A stretch of 64,000 nt of DNA from Pictodentalium vernedei (GCA_031216915.1 CM062291.1:38697621-38761620); one strand, 5' to 3'. Numbered from the stretch's first letter, positions 21,050 through 32,114 are shown. Notes: generated by a model not told the origin, from the sequence alone. Numbers and translations are program-made.

Positions 21050-22750
21050 CGTCGGTTTTCGCTGGGTTTATTCCCACTCAGCCAACCTTCCTAAAATACC
21101 AGTTAATAGGTGTGAATTACAGAAAGGTGTTAGGTTGGCTGAACGCAACTTTTGCAGTAGAGGATTAGGCTATAGTCTGTATCGTCTTACCTACATAATC
21201 AAACAACATCATATCAAAATACATCTCAACTTTATAATAAAATCTATAAGTACCTTCACATTATTTCAATTTTAGTAATTTACTTGCTTCGTCACCAAAT
21301 TCAAAAACGTCCAGATTGCCACTATTGAGTCTGTTCTTCAGTGTTTTCAAATGATTGTCTATCGTTCTGTAACGCTTTCGTCTTTTTGGTGCGAGACCTC
21401 CGGATTCAAGTTGAATCATTTTTGCTTCGTTGGTTGCCTGCAATTTCTTTAGCAACACAAGGAAAGAGTATATGTTTGGGTGAGCAGCTCTGCACTTTTT
21501 TTTATTTTGCTGTGCCATCCTTCCGCATTGTTGGTTGTTCTTGCGCCGTCGTTGTTGTGATGGTTCCATTTGCTGATGGGAACACCCTCTACCCATTGTT
21601 CGGTAACATAGTCAGTAAATGCGGTGACATCCACGGAAATGTCCTCGGCTGATTCTAAAGCATTTAGCCAGAAATCTTCAACATGTTGGACGGGAATGAG
21701 TGGAAGAACAGCAGCCCTCCGGACAAGAAGTTTGACGTCATCATCTTGATTGCAATGTCTCACTAAACCAACGGATTGAGTCTTCCTCCAGATACACTGT
21801 GTAAAGTGGAAAAAACAACCTTTAACCACCACGGAAGTAAACACGCACTCCAAAATGTTCATCACCGCCGTCTCGAAGTCTATCATGAATGTATCTGGTG
21901 CAAACGTTAAGTTTCGTTGAAGAATCTCATCCTTCAGAATGTTGAAAAATATTGAGTAAGTTGATTGAGTTTTATTTGGCAGAAGCGCGAACACCAAGGG
22001 GGAAACTTTACGGTCAACCATTCCATGAATACAATACAGCTGATAAAACAACTCGGGACACGAATAGAATGTTCCATCTGCAAAAATAATGTCAGAATTG
22101 CACAATCGTCGCAAATTGTCGTCAGTGCTAAAAACTAAGATTCGTCGGTTCTGTTCATCTACTATGTCACGCAATAGAAACCGTTCTCCAGCAAAAGTTT
22201 TTGTCCATTCATCACCAAGTTCAATTTGGTTTTGCTCTCGTGGCAACTTTGGAAGAACATTTAATCGATTCCTGTATAAAGACGACTTACAGCTCTCAAA
22301 TGTGGGAATTTTTTTGATAACACCGTGATTGTTGTTCACTTCAAAGGCACAATTAGTGAATCTAAGAAATATCAAACACCGTGTAAACAAGACAGCGGCA
22401 GAATATTTTATTTTTGCAAAACAAGACATCAAAAACAATGATAACATATAACAAATTAGAAAAAACAACATAACTGCAGAATATTTTAAAAATTAAGACA
22501 TCAAAGATGATGATAATATATAGTAACAAACTAATTAATTGTTTTCTCAATTCAACCGACTGACAAAAAACAACAATATTTTAATTTGCAAAAATGATTT
22601 TTATTTTGCAAAAAAAAAAATGACAATTTATATGCTACAGACTATAACAAGGATTAAGCAAGTGTGAAAAAAAGGTTGGCTAGACGCTACTCCTGATCAT
22701 TAAAAGGTTGGCCAGACGCTACTAATGAAATTAAAAAGGTTGGCTAGGTG
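21050..22750 (-). mobile_element. MULE-like element carrying a transposase
   Basis: The transposase ORF lies between copies of a short subterminal motif: AGGTTGGCTAGACGCTACT-like sequence three times at 22674-22745, and 'cagccaacctt' plus 'aggttggctgaacgc' at 21080-21150. Several direct and inverted subterminal copies are usual for Mutator-like elements. Exact termini and the 8-9-bp target duplication expected for MULEs could not be placed. Confidence 0.5.
21261..22471 (-). pseudogene. MULE-family transposase, one frameshift
   Basis: A 340-codon minus-strand frame (22471-21449) holds a Mutator-like (MULE domain) transposase core. The DDE triad is visible: D132 in 'IIFADGTF', D198 in 'MIDFETAV' and E317 in 'TNNAEGWHSKI'. 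The Cys/His pair between D2 and E ('GCFFHFTQC', C219 and H222) is also present, as is usual in the family. After E317 the frame breaks at an eight-T run on the plus strand (21496-21503). One more base restores a typical C-terminus, 'AHPNIYSFLVLLKKLQ' to 'KLLKLK' (21261-21500). The first ~35 residues are hydrophobic and unlike the family; the true N-terminus, perhaps with a zinc finger, is lost or upstream. The frameshift could be real decay or a sequencing error. Confidence 0.8.
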
Positions 22751-23281
22751 GGACGACACCTTTCGTTGTTACGTCAGTTACGTCATGTAAATGGTTATTA
22801 TAATTAAACATCTGCAGCCATATCATATCTATCCTTATATTAATGGGAATTCTCTAAATCCGTCAAGCTAGAATTCCTAATTTGATTATCTCTCTTCATA
22901 TGCAATGGGCTACTTTTCCGTCACGCCGTCTTCCCGTTCGGGATGGGTGGGTCTCGGGATGGGTGGGTCCATTAGCTGTATAAATAGGGAGTCAGGAATT
23001 CCATCCAGCCAGAAATTCCGCGTCAGGACGTTTTCCGTCTTTGCAGGGGTGGTGCTTTCCATCCTGGGACACGTGAGCCTGGTAGTACATGATAAATGAA
23101 GTAGAATTAAAGAACTTTGTCCGGACATTAACGCCTGTTGCAATTTCCGTTAGTTGGGACTTAAACTGCGAATTGTTGGCAGTCGGGATATTTTGGTACC
23201 AAAGACCAAGTGCAAAAAATACGTTTCATTCTTAAGCAATTATTTTTTTAAATCAGTGAGGAAGGGAGGATTTTATTTTTT
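22751..23281. other. unassigned; weak TATA-like sequence
   Basis: 'tataaatag' occurs near 22979-22987 below a G-rich repeat (GGGATGGGTGGGTC, twice, about 22940-22970). No transcript or ORF supports a promoter. Confidence 0.35.
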
Positions 23282-23370
23282 TTTCAACTTTTTTTCCAAG
23301 GGTTTCATATTTTGTTGATGCGTTTCCTATTATTTTTGAAATGAATATATTTCATCTGTATGTCTTTGAT

Positions 23371-23426
23371 TTGTTACAATTTATAGGAAAGTGTTTGTAG
23401 GGAATCTCTCATAAATTGTAACAAGG
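23371..23426. repeat. hairpin TTGTTACAATTTAT, copy in unit 1
   Basis: The arms 'ttgttacaatttatagga' and 'ctcataaattgtaacaagg' pair. The same stem is at 26331-26387, 51566-51647 and, degenerate, at 46709-46769 and 53220-53280. Confidence 0.8.
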
Positions 23427-23437
23427 CAAAGACAAGT

Positions 23438-23899
23438 CAGGGGCGTAGGAAGCTTTTAATATTGGGGGATATTGTAAACGGGGGCTTGTAGGGGACAGCA
23501 CGGCCGCCTTCGGCGTCCCACTCTGCGTAGCCGAGGCCCGGGGGAGAGTGCGGGAGGGGATACCGGAAATATTTGTGAAATATGAACTACTGAGAGCTCA
23601 TTTCCTCGCTTCTCAAGTGAAAAAATCAAGGTATCGTTGCTGTTAATATTTGGTGTTTATAGGAGGATGTATGTCAGAACAGTATATGTGGCTTCGTTCG
23701 TAACATGTTAATTCTGCCTGGCATTTAATTCTGCCTGACAATATTTATGTGTGCCTGTATGATGTAGAATATGCAGATGTATGTGGTTATTTTCGTGTAG
23801 ATACTAGATATGATCTACAAAGTTTTGGAATTTTTTTTTTTGGGGGGGGGGGGTGGTAAATACCCCTCTTACCCCCTCCCTCCGGTTCCTACGCCACTG
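23438..23899. mobile_element. hAT-like MITE with 8-bp target duplication
   Basis: The element runs from CAGGGGCGTAGGAAGC to GGTTCCTACGCCACTG, near-matching inverted ends. It is flanked by a perfect 8-bp repeat AGACAAGT (23430-23437 and 23900-23907). The empty site survives in the second unit at about 26388-26397. Eight-base duplications and CAG..GGCGTAGG/CACTG ends are typical of hAT elements. The 462-bp interior has G- and C-rich blocks and no transposase, so it is non-autonomous. Confidence 0.9.
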
Positions 23900-24204
23900 A
23901 GACAAGTGAACAAATTTAGACAACCAAAACAAATTTAATGCTCTACCTTTTAATAAAGAAATATGAAATATATTTGTGCTCAGTAAAATCTTTGATCCTT
24001 TTGGAAAACATAACATCTGCATAATATTTGAATTAATTTCAACAGAACATAGCAAAATAGGGGTATTCTGGAATCACCTTGTCCATCCATCTGTCTGTCA
24101 AGCCATCCGTAGACAACTCTTCTTTTTTCAAGGGTTTCATATTGTGTTGATGTGGTTCCTATTATTTTTGAAATGAATATATTTCATCTGTATGTCTTTG
24201 ACTT

Positions 24205-26328
24205 CGTCTCCTGAGTTCCAATGTGTTCTATGTGTCAGTATGCTCCCAGTAGGCTGCCAGTAGGCTGCCAGTAGGCTTCCAGTAGGCCAGTAGACTGCCA
24301 GTAGGCTGCCAGTAGGCCAGTAGGCTGTCAGTAGGCTACCAATAGGCCAGTAGGCTGGCAGTAGGCCAGCAGGCTACCAGTAGGCCAGTAGGCTGCCAGT
24401 AGGCTGTCAGTAGGCTGCCAGTAGGCTGCCAGTAGGCCAGTAGGCTGTCAGTAGGCCAGCAGGCTGCCAGTAGGCCAGTAGGCTGCCAGTAGGCCAGTAG
24501 GCTGTTTGTAGGCTGCCAGTAGGCTGTCAGTAGGCTACCAATAGGACAGTAGGCTGGCAGTAGGCCAGTAGGCTACCAGTAGGCCAGTAGGCTGCCAGTA
24601 GGCTGTCAGTAGGCTGCCAGTAGGCCAGTAGGCTGCCAGTAGGCCAGTAGGCTGCCAGTAGGCCAGTAGGCTGCCAATAGTCTGCCAGTAGGCAGCCAGT
24701 AGACCAGTAGGCTGCCAGTAGGTCAGTAGGCTGCCAGTAGGCCAGTAGGCTGCCAGTAGGCTGCCAGTATGTCAGTAGGTTGCCAGTAGGTCAGTAGGCT
24801 ACCAGTAGGTCAGTAGGCTGCCAGTAGGCAGTAGGTAGGCTGCCAGTAGGCCAATAGGCTGCCAGTAGGCAAGTAGGCTCCCAGTAGGCTGCCAGTAGGT
24901 CAGTAGGCTGCCAGTAGGCTGCCAGTAAGCCAGTAGGCTGCCAGCAGGTCAGTAGGCTACCAGTAGGTCAGTAGGCTGTCAGTAGGCCAGTAGGCTGCCA
25001 GTAGGCCAGTAGGCTGCCAGTAGGCCAGTAGGCTGCCAGTAGGCTGCCAGTAGGCCAGTAGGCTGCCAGCAGGCCAGTAGGCTGTAAGTAGGCCAGTAGC
25101 CTGCCAGTAGGCTAGTAGGCTGCCAGTAGGCCAGTAGGCTGCCAGTAGGCCAGCTGCCAGTAGAACAGTAGGCTGCCAGTAGGCCAGTAGGCTGCCAGCA
25201 GGCTGCCAGTAGACTGTCAGTAGGCCAGTAGGCTGCCAGTAGGCCAGTAGGCTGCCAGTAGGCCAGTAGGCTGCCAGTAGGCCAGCAGGCTGCCAGTAGG
25301 CCAGTAGGCTGCCAGTAGGCCAGTAGGCTGCCAATAGTCTGCCAGTAGGTCAGTAGGCTGCCAGTAGGCCAGTAGGCTGCCAGTAGGTCAGTAGGCTGCC
25401 AGTAGGTCAGTAGGCTGCCAGTAGGCCAGTAGGCTGCCAGTATGTCAGTAGGCTTCCAGTAGGTCAGTAGGCTACCAGTAGGTCAGTAGGCTGCCAGTAG
25501 GCCAGTAGGTAGGCTGCCCGTAGGCCAATAGGCTGCCAGTAGGCAAGTAGGCTCCCAGTAGGCCAGTAAGCTGCCAGTAGGTCAGTAGGCTGCCAGTAGG
25601 CTGCCAGTAAGCCAGTAGGCTGCCAGTAGGTCAGTAGGCTACCAGTAGGTCAGTAGGCTGTCAGTAGGCCAGTGGGCTGCCAGTAGGCCAGTAGGCTGCC
25701 AGTAGGCCAGTAGGCTGCCAGTAGGCCAGTAGGCTGCCAGCAGGCCAGTTGTCTGCCAGTAGGCTGCCAGTAGGCCAGTACGCTGCCAGTAGGCTGCCAG
25801 TAGGCCAGTAGGCTGCCAGTAGGTCAGTAGGCTGCCAGTAGAACAGTAGGCTGCCAGTAGGCTGTCAGTAGGCCAGTAGGCTGCTAGCAGGCTGCCAGTA
25901 GGCTGTCAGTAGGCCAGTAGGCTGCCAATAGGCCAGTAGGCTTCCAGTAGGCTGCCAGTAGGCCAGTAGGCTGACAGTAGGCTGCCAGTAGGCTGCCAGT
26001 AGGCCATTAGGCTGCCAGTAGGCCAGTAGGCTGCCAGTAGGCCAGTAGGCTGACAGTCGGTCAGTAGGCTGCCAGTAGTCCAGTAGGCTGCCAGTAGGCT
26101 GTCAGTAGGCTGCCAGTACGCTGTCAGTAGGCTGTCAGTAGGCTGCCAGTAGGCTGCCAGTAGGCTGCCAGTAGGCCAGTAGGCTGCCAGTAGGCTGCCA
26201 GTAGGCCAGTAGGCTGCCAGTAGGCTGTCAGTAGACTGTCAGTAGGCTGCCAGTAGGCTGCCAGTAGGCTGCCAGTAGGGCAGTAGGCTGCCGGTAGGCA
26301 CATAGAACACATTGGAACTCGAGAGACG
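24205..26328. repeat. HB hairpin whose loop is a ~2.06-kb CAGTAGG minisatellite
   Basis: The left arm (24205-24234, 'cgtctcctgagttccaatg' to 'ctatgtg') and right arm (26299-26328, 'cacatagaacacattggaac' to 'gagacg') are the HB hairpin stem. Everything between is tandem units of CCAGTAGGCTG (11 bp) and CCAGTAGG (8 bp), often alternating as 19 bp, with variants such as GTCAGTAGG. The compact HB copies have exactly CCAGTAGG across their apex. Unit 1 of the duplication has no insertion at this point, so the whole hairpin-minisatellite is one insertion. Reading frames here (Ala-Tyr-Trp-Pro-like repeats on the minus strand) are an artefact of the array. Confidence 0.9.
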
Positions 26329-26330
26329 AG

Positions 26331-26387
26331 TTGTTACAATTTATAGGAAAGTGCCTGTAGGCAATCTCTCATAAATTGTAACAAGGC
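26331..26387. repeat. hairpin TTGTTACAATTTAT, copy in unit 2
   Basis: It pairs as in unit 1, with apex 'gtgcctgtaggcaatctc'. It directly follows the minisatellite insertion. Confidence 0.8.
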
Positions 26388-26560
26388 AGAGACAAGTGAA
26401 CAAATTTAGACAACCAAAACAAATTTAATGCTCTACCTTTTAATAATGAAATATGAAATATATTTGTGCTCAGTAATATCTTTGCTCCTTTTTGAAAACA
26501 TAAACAACGTCTGTATAATATTTGAATTATTTTCTACAGAACATAGAAAAATGGATGTTA

Positions 26561-27210
26561 ACAATTTTCATAAATAGACTGTCTTAATAATGCACTGTTA
26601 CAAACACGCACGTCAATAAATAAAAATGTCAACTTTTAAAGTCACAAGATTTCATACAAAGTTTCGAAGTCACTGCAGACCAATAAAAATGTTCAACGAG
26701 GTGGTTCATGTCAAATTTGAGATTGCCTGAGAACCCAAACTTTTTTGAGGGGAGGGGTTCGGGAGGGGGAGGCTGAAATCAACTCCCCAACCATTATTTG
26801 ACACCCACTATAAAAACGGAGGATTCTAGAAATGACATCCGTCTGGCCATTCGTACAGATTTCTGGCAAACTATTAAGCTTTGCGAGTTTCCATTTCCTC
26901 GTTGTGCTCAGGTGTTTGTGGAAGGACAATAATGAAATTATCCTCAAGAGTTATTGCCCTTAATGTACTTGAATAATGGTGTATTTTGGAACTCGTGTCG
27001 CATATCCTAGCCTCGTCGTTAAGGCATGCCTTTTATGATGTATGATGTAGTTGGGTTATTTTATCAGTCGGGACTTGAGCCAAGTCAGAACAAATCTGTT
27101 TTCATCTTCACGACACCACGTATGGAAGGAGTTACACCGTTTAGACCATTTCAATCAAAATACACCATTTGCACCATCTTTAAATGAGGACAGTGAAAAC
27201 TTAGAAAAAT

Positions 27211-27265
<55 letters not shown>

Positions 27266-27574
27266 TTTTCAATCTGATTTGTCCCACTGTGATGGCTTGG
27301 GATTATAGTTCAAGCAATCGAAACCTTCTTGGAAATTCATTTGAAGGTAGAAAAAACTATACATGTGGTAGTCGTGATGTAACTTCGTATTTAATATAAG
27401 CATGTCGTTCCTGTACTACAAATTGGTGGTGCTGGACCCCCAACTGACCGAATCGGATATCACAGACCCATCATTTGTACGACCGACTCTCGTAATAAAG
27501 TACATGATTACTGGCAAGAACGAATTGACATCTAAGACTCCAACCCAGCCGAAAATGTTCCGACTGTATTAATT
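26561..27574. other. unassigned; (TTTA)n microsatellite
   Basis: (TTTA)n lies at 27210-27269, probably a minus-strand SINE tail whose body was not recognised. A G-rich tract is at 26738-26774. No supported gene. Confidence 0.45.
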
Positions 27575-27850
27575 GGGTTCAATCATCGCCATGGGTAACT
27601 GTGTTGTGTACTTGGGCAAGGCACTTCATCCCGATTGTGCATGTGGGGGACACAGTGGCTCTGTGTACTAAGGCGTACTGCACGTCGATGGGTCACTTTT
27701 CTTTAACCACTGCTTATACAGAGTTAATAAGTTGGAGAGTCTGGCAGTTGATCGCCGTTGCTTGGTGGTTCTTTATGGGTACTCCGGCTTCCTACACCCA
27801 TACACTGTCTGACTGTTGAAAGTGCCTTTAACCCCCAATAAAACAAAACA
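27575..27850 (+). mobile_element. SINE1-related copy, old
   Basis: 'tgtgtacttgggcaaggcac', 'aaggcgtactgcacgtcgat', 'ggtggttct' and 'tactccggcttcctacaccc' match the SINE1 body. The A/B-box head is not recognisable. The end 'ccccaataaaac' is a decayed tail. Confidence 0.75.
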
Positions 27851-27974
27851 AACATTAACTCGTCCTGAGCTACATGCCCATATCCAAGGTCTGTTGAAAA
27901 GTGTTTCAAGCCCATATTGGGCTCTGATGGATTTTTTAAAATCCTTGTCTATTTAGATCACTTACCACAGTAGA

Positions 27975-28155
27975 CGAGTAGAAGATCTGCTAACCATGCT
28001 TGTGTGGAGTTAGTACGTTGGGAAGTCTGCCAGTTCCTCGCCGTTGCTCGTGGTTCTCTCCGGGTACTCTGGTTTCCTCCACCCATAAAACTCCGACACG
28101 AGGTGACCCTGGCTGACGAAAGTGTCGTTAAATCACAATAAATAAATAAATATAT
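27975..28155 (+). mobile_element. SINE1-related 3' fragment
   Basis: It starts within the body ('gtggagttagtacgttggg') and ends 'gaaagtgtcgttaaatc' with an (AAAT)n tail. Confidence 0.7.
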
Positions 28156-28228
28156 TTATTGCGGAGGGGAGGGGGGTGAAACCCTCGCCACACCCCATTC
28201 GCGTCCCTGTACCCCAGGCTTTGGTTAA

Positions 28229-28459
28229 CCCTTTACCTAACGAATCGGCCACATCCACTTGCGTAATATACAAATTCAGCAATTAAAAAAATTCAAAACA
28301 TTTCAACAAAACCATAAGATTTGTCCCCTCTTTGGAACGAGCTCGTTCCATTGAGGGGTCACGTGATATAGTTTTGTTGAAGTCTTTTTTTAAATTTCCA
28401 AAAAATGATATTTAAAACAATAAATTTTGATATCGTCTACGTCTGCGTTTGGCAAAGGG
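28229..28459. mobile_element. piggyBac-like palindromic MITE with TTAA ends
   Basis: TTAA at 28225-28228 and 28460-28463 bounds ends CCCTTTACCTAACG and 'gcgtttggcaaaggg'. The interior is a palindrome around GGAACGAGCTCGTTCC with arms 'caacaaaaccata' and 'tatagttttgttg'. TTAA duplication plus CCC ends is the piggyBac signature; no transposase is present. Confidence 0.75.
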
Positions 28460-28463
28460 TTAA

Positions 28464-28802
28464 TGAAATTTTAAAATGTTGCTGGTGATTTATTGATTAG
28501 CAAAATGTGAAAAGATGACAGATTGTTATTAGTTTAGTAGAAGTTGCTTCCCTTGATACACGCAGAATTTGCCTTTTTGTGAAGAGGATCAAAGCAACTG
28601 GTTTTACTGTAAACTAACGGGTGAAAAAAACGGGTTAGGGTGTTTGGGTAAGGTGAACATCTCAGTCAACCTGGCCCCTCTAGTTTAAATTTAAGAATAA
28701 TTTTTCACAGTGTCGGAGGTCATGTGACCAAAAGATAAGATGTGGCCATATTCTCTCTTCTTGTGTTTTCTCACGAGACATTTAAGCTATTGTACACTGA
28801 GT
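28464..28802. other. unassigned stretch
   Basis: No feature was recognised. Confidence 0.4.
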
Positions 28803-29045
28803 GTGCCCGCGTGGGAACCCCAGGAAGTGGTGCAGTGTTTGTTTACTGTGGTCGTGCTGGAACCCCAACTGTGGTAAAGTTCTCTTCTACTGGTAAAATA
28901 GGACCTGGTAACCAGCGCCTGTGTGGAGGTCCTCTAATGTGAGTAACATAGGTATAAACGATTGGGTAATCTGGATTTCATACCTATATTGCGGTCATAG
29001 CCATAGCCATAGATGCTGCTTGTGACCTTAAAAAACTATAAAGAA
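28803..29045 (+). mobile_element. SINE2 copy
   Basis: It has 'cgtgggaaccccaggaagtg', 'gtgtttgtttactgtggt', 'ctggtaaaataggacc', 'ggtataaacgatt' and a decayed tail 'cttaaaaaactataaag'. A short internal segment near 28850-28880 repeats part of the head. Confidence 0.75.
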
Positions 29046-29675
29046 ATACACTGTATATGACGCGAATGTGCGATTAATTACACCATCAGTAATGATCTCC
29101 CTTCTCAGTTTGCAATTTCAACCCAAGCAAGGTGATGCCTAATTTGAGTCTTGCTGTCGAACAAAGACAATAATATATTAAACACAGGCTAATGTCGAAG
29201 AAAAAAAAATCGATGACAATAATTGTGACGTAACAATTGATTGTATCAAAATTATAATCACTGATTTAATCCTTTCCACTCAGTACGCATAAATTCTAGC
29301 GTAAAGGAAAAAATCCTCAGTCGCATCGCAAACAATATTCAAGGGTGGTCAGTACTAAGTTAATCCAACAGCCCTAGAGCCGAGGATGGGGTTACCATCC
29401 TTGGTCCCGTTGAAGTGACAAGGAACCAAAAAGTCCAAGGAAAACTATGGTTGAGGTTGATCCGAAATTCAATGGATTCCCAATTATTGCGTGTTTATTT
29501 TTTCGGAGGGGGAAGGGTTTAGGAATTTCTCAATTTTCAACTGGATAGCAATTCTTTTCTAATATTTTCTTTACTGACAACATCAATCTCTGACAATGAA
29601 AATCGCAAAGTTCTTCGAGACAGCTTTCCATGAAACTGTGTAAGAGCCTGGTCTATAAACTGCAAGAGGAGGGGC
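29046..29675. other. unassigned stretch
   Basis: Nothing recognised; the sequence appears non-coding. Confidence 0.4.
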
Positions 29676-29689
29676 GGCTCGTTGGTGAA

Positions 29690-30058
29690 TTTATTATTTA
29701 CTGGTGTTTAAAGTCACATACTTATGCACAATGGCTAATCGTGACCGTGACAGTTTTACGGGTGGAGAAAGCCGGAGTACCCGGAGAGAACCACCGAGCA
29801 ACGACGAGCAGCTGGCAGCTCCCCAAAATCGTAACTCTGAACTCTGCACCGCAGCACAGGCAGGGTTAGATTGGTTGAAGACATGCGCACCATCGACGTG
29901 CAGTACGCCTCAGTACACAGCGTCATCGTGCCTCCCTGTAGGCAATCGGAGTGAAGTGTCTTGCCCAAGGACACAACGCGGTTGCCGCAGGTGGGATTCG
30001 AACCGGGGACCTCTCGGCTTGCAGCCTGCACCTCTACCAACTGAGCCACCGCGCCCCA
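29690..30058 (-). mobile_element. SINE1, full-length, 14-bp target duplication
   Basis: On the minus strand the A box is the complement of 30037-30048 and the B box of 29994-30004. The target duplication GGCTCGTTGGTGAA lies at 29676-29689 and 30059-30072. The short A/T-rich tail is at the low-coordinate end. Reading frames here are shadows. Confidence 0.95.
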
Positions 30059-30104
30059 GGCTCGTTGGTGAAAGGTCCACGGCTCGACTAGGCAATTAGG
30101 CAAT

Positions 30105-30345
30105 TATCCGTGTGGATTTCGAGGTGTACGGTCGCACTCTGTTCCAATACGTACTGTGCGTCGATGGTGCACTTGTCTTTAAAGCGAACCCTACATGTGT
30201 GGAGTTTGAACTTTGCCGAGTCCAACAATTGCTCGCCACAGCTCTGTGGTTCTCGCTGGGTACTTTCTTCATCCGTAAACCTATCCGACAAGATGTGATT
30301 CTGGCAGTCGAAAGTGTCGTTAAACACCATTAAAGAAATAACTGC
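30105..30345 (+). mobile_element. SINE1-related copy, old
   Basis: It matches 'tactgtgcgtcgatggtgca', 'cttgtctttaa', 'tgctcgcca', 'gtggttctc..tgggtact', 'gaaagtgtcgttaaacacc', without a recognisable tRNA head. Confidence 0.7.
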
Positions 30346-30536
30346 AGGAGGAAAAAATAAGGAATTTCCTCACCGTAATCAAACCTATTCAGCTTGTTCT
30401 TTACGATTTGTGTTGTGTTCTTGATATAGACATATATACTTTCAGCACGTATGGCTATATCTGGCCACAACACAATTATGAAGTGAAGTTTGCTGGTGTT
30501 CGTACCATGCTGTCCAGTTTTGAGGACTTCGATTCC

Positions 30537-30645
30537 ATGTGTTGGTTGCCGGGTCCTATTTTACCATTACAACAGAACCAGTTTACCACAGAAAACAAGT
30601 GCTGCCCCACTTCCTGGGTTTTCCACGGGGTGTGGATAGAGGATT
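30537..30645 (-). mobile_element. SINE2 fragment
   Basis: The complement reads 'gtggaaaacccaggaagtgg', 'agcacttgttttctgtggt' and 'taatggtaaaataggaccc'. The 102-codon frame that overlaps it (30408-30716) is therefore unlikely to be coding. Confidence 0.65.
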
Positions 30646-30649
30646 ACCA

Positions 30650-31679
30650 TAAAACTCCTGCTAAGAGGATCTTTCATGCAGACAATAATTACGAAATTGT
30701 TTTTATATCAAGATAATCACAAGAAATGTTTCAGCCAGACGAGGTCCATTGACTGAAACTTTGCATATGCTTTTTGTGATTTTTAGAGAGTTCAGATTTT
30801 TGCCTGGGTGGAATCTCCGCCCCGGTAGTGTTTTAGCGGAAACCTATCAATAAGTGTAACTCATAAATTCTTTGTAAAAAGGTAAAACAAACAATATGAA
30901 AATTTGAAATAATTTTACAAGCGGATATAGGAACTCTTTTGTGAGAAATATGTCTCGTAAAAAAGTGTTAGTAGAAAAATGGACAAATATTTTTTTTATT
31001 TTATTACTTCTTTAATATAATTTATTATTTATTTAAATCGTATTCCATTGATAATATTATAGAATGACCGCTGATGGTTAATGATACAAATATTGTAAGA
31101 CCAATTCTGCACATCTCAGATAATTGGTGTCTTTATTTATTTATCTTAATTATTTTGTTGAACAGATTTCACGGGCAATGTTTATTTGTCCGAACAGGTT
31201 TCACATTTGAATGAGTTGTTGTGCACGAATATTTTCCCGCACAGTCACTTCCACGGAAAAAAACCCTTCACTTGCACAACAACTCCATATTTAGACATAA
31301 AAAATATTTTGAGCATTCTCATTGGACGAATCTCCATTTTGTTTGCAAGCGTTTATCATTTGACATTTGGCTTTCGAGGAAAGAGGAATGATATTGTCTG
31401 TAAACAGCTTGCGGAGAAAAAGAAATAATTCGGAATGAAAAACTCATCAAAACGTACATGTTATGGAATTCAAAGGAATTGTAATTGGCAGTGCCACTGC
31501 TGTAAAAGTTTTCCAGGTAAGCAGAAATATTTCCAAGTTTTCACATTGTTTTATCAAGTTGTTTTTTTTATAATGAAATTATTTTAGGGGTTGCAAGAGA
31601 TTTAAGTTTTTAAGAATTTTCCAAACACGGTCAGCAGTCGGCGGTAACAGTTTTCCCCAATGTCCGATTCATTGTTTCC
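30650..31679. other. unassigned A/T-rich stretch
   Basis: No gene, RNA or shared repeat was recognised. Confidence 0.4.
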
Positions 31680-31770
31680 TTCCAAAACATAACTTATGAC
31701 TCCCTATTTGAGCGAGCTCGTAGGGCCCGTTCCAACAGTGGTCATAAGTTAGTTTTGGAAGCTAAAAGTG
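31680..31770. repeat. degenerate GAGCTC-core hairpin
   Basis: 'ttccaaaacataacttatga' pairs with 'tcataagttagttttggaag' around a centre including 'gcgagctcgtagggcccgtt'. It is a decayed relative of the piggyBac-like palindromes. A weaker trace is at 31975-32040. Confidence 0.55.
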
Positions 31771-31847
31771 AGTCAAAGATCATATTATTCGATTTCTGTT
31801 GTGTGGTCCTTTTCGTTTCCAGGTGTGTGTGGATTAAAAAGGCTTTT

Positions 31848-32114
31848 TTGGGGGGGGGGGGGGGGGGAGGCTCCACCTTTTTTAGTCTGTCAGAAGGTTT
31901 TTGGGGGGCTTTTCTCTGTAAAAGTTAGGAAAATGGTGGAGAAAAAGACATTTTGGCTAAATGTTTTTTCTCAATTTTTCATACCTAAGATCTCGTTCGA
32001 ACAGGGGATCGTAATTTTGGATGCCAAAATTGAGAACGAAATCCCTTGATTACTGCTCAAAGCAATCTGGGGTTTCCCGTTGACATTGGGGTGGGGGGGG
32101 GGGGGGGGGGGGAG
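31848..32114 (+). repeat. two G homopolymer tracts
   Basis: G runs at about 31851-31867 and 32089-32112, the second broken by single bases. 32346-32382 is the matching C-rich tract on the other side. Together with the sequences between them they may be an inverted pair, but similarity outside the runs is weak. Confidence 0.7.

Larger units (their letters stand above)
23282..26560 (+). repeat. tandem duplication of a ~0.32-kb unit, each copy with a different insertion
   Basis: Unit 1 (23282-24060) and unit 2 (24125-26560) share 'caagggtttcatatt.tgttgatg', 'gaatatatttcatctgtatg', the hairpin 'ttgttacaatttatagg' to 'ataaattgtaacaagg', 'gacaagtgaacaaattt' and 'atgaaatatatttgtgctc'. Unit 1 carries the hAT-like MITE 23438-23899; unit 2 carries the hairpin-minisatellite 24205-26328. 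Each serves as the empty site for the other. A ~65-bp spacer separates them. Confidence 0.9.

Noticed and set aside
22979-22987. TATA-box promoter
   Set aside because: The motif is good but there is no downstream ORF, exon signal or second copy; such matches are common in A/T-rich DNA.
24957-25334. 125-codon minus-strand ORF of Ala-Tyr-Trp-Pro-Thr-Gly repeats
   Set aside because: It is the translation of the CAGTAGG array; the mixed 8- and 11-bp units shift frame throughout, and the array is the loop of an inserted hairpin.
24235-26298. CRISPR-like array
   Set aside because: Units are 8-11 bp with no unique spacers, and the context is eukaryotic.
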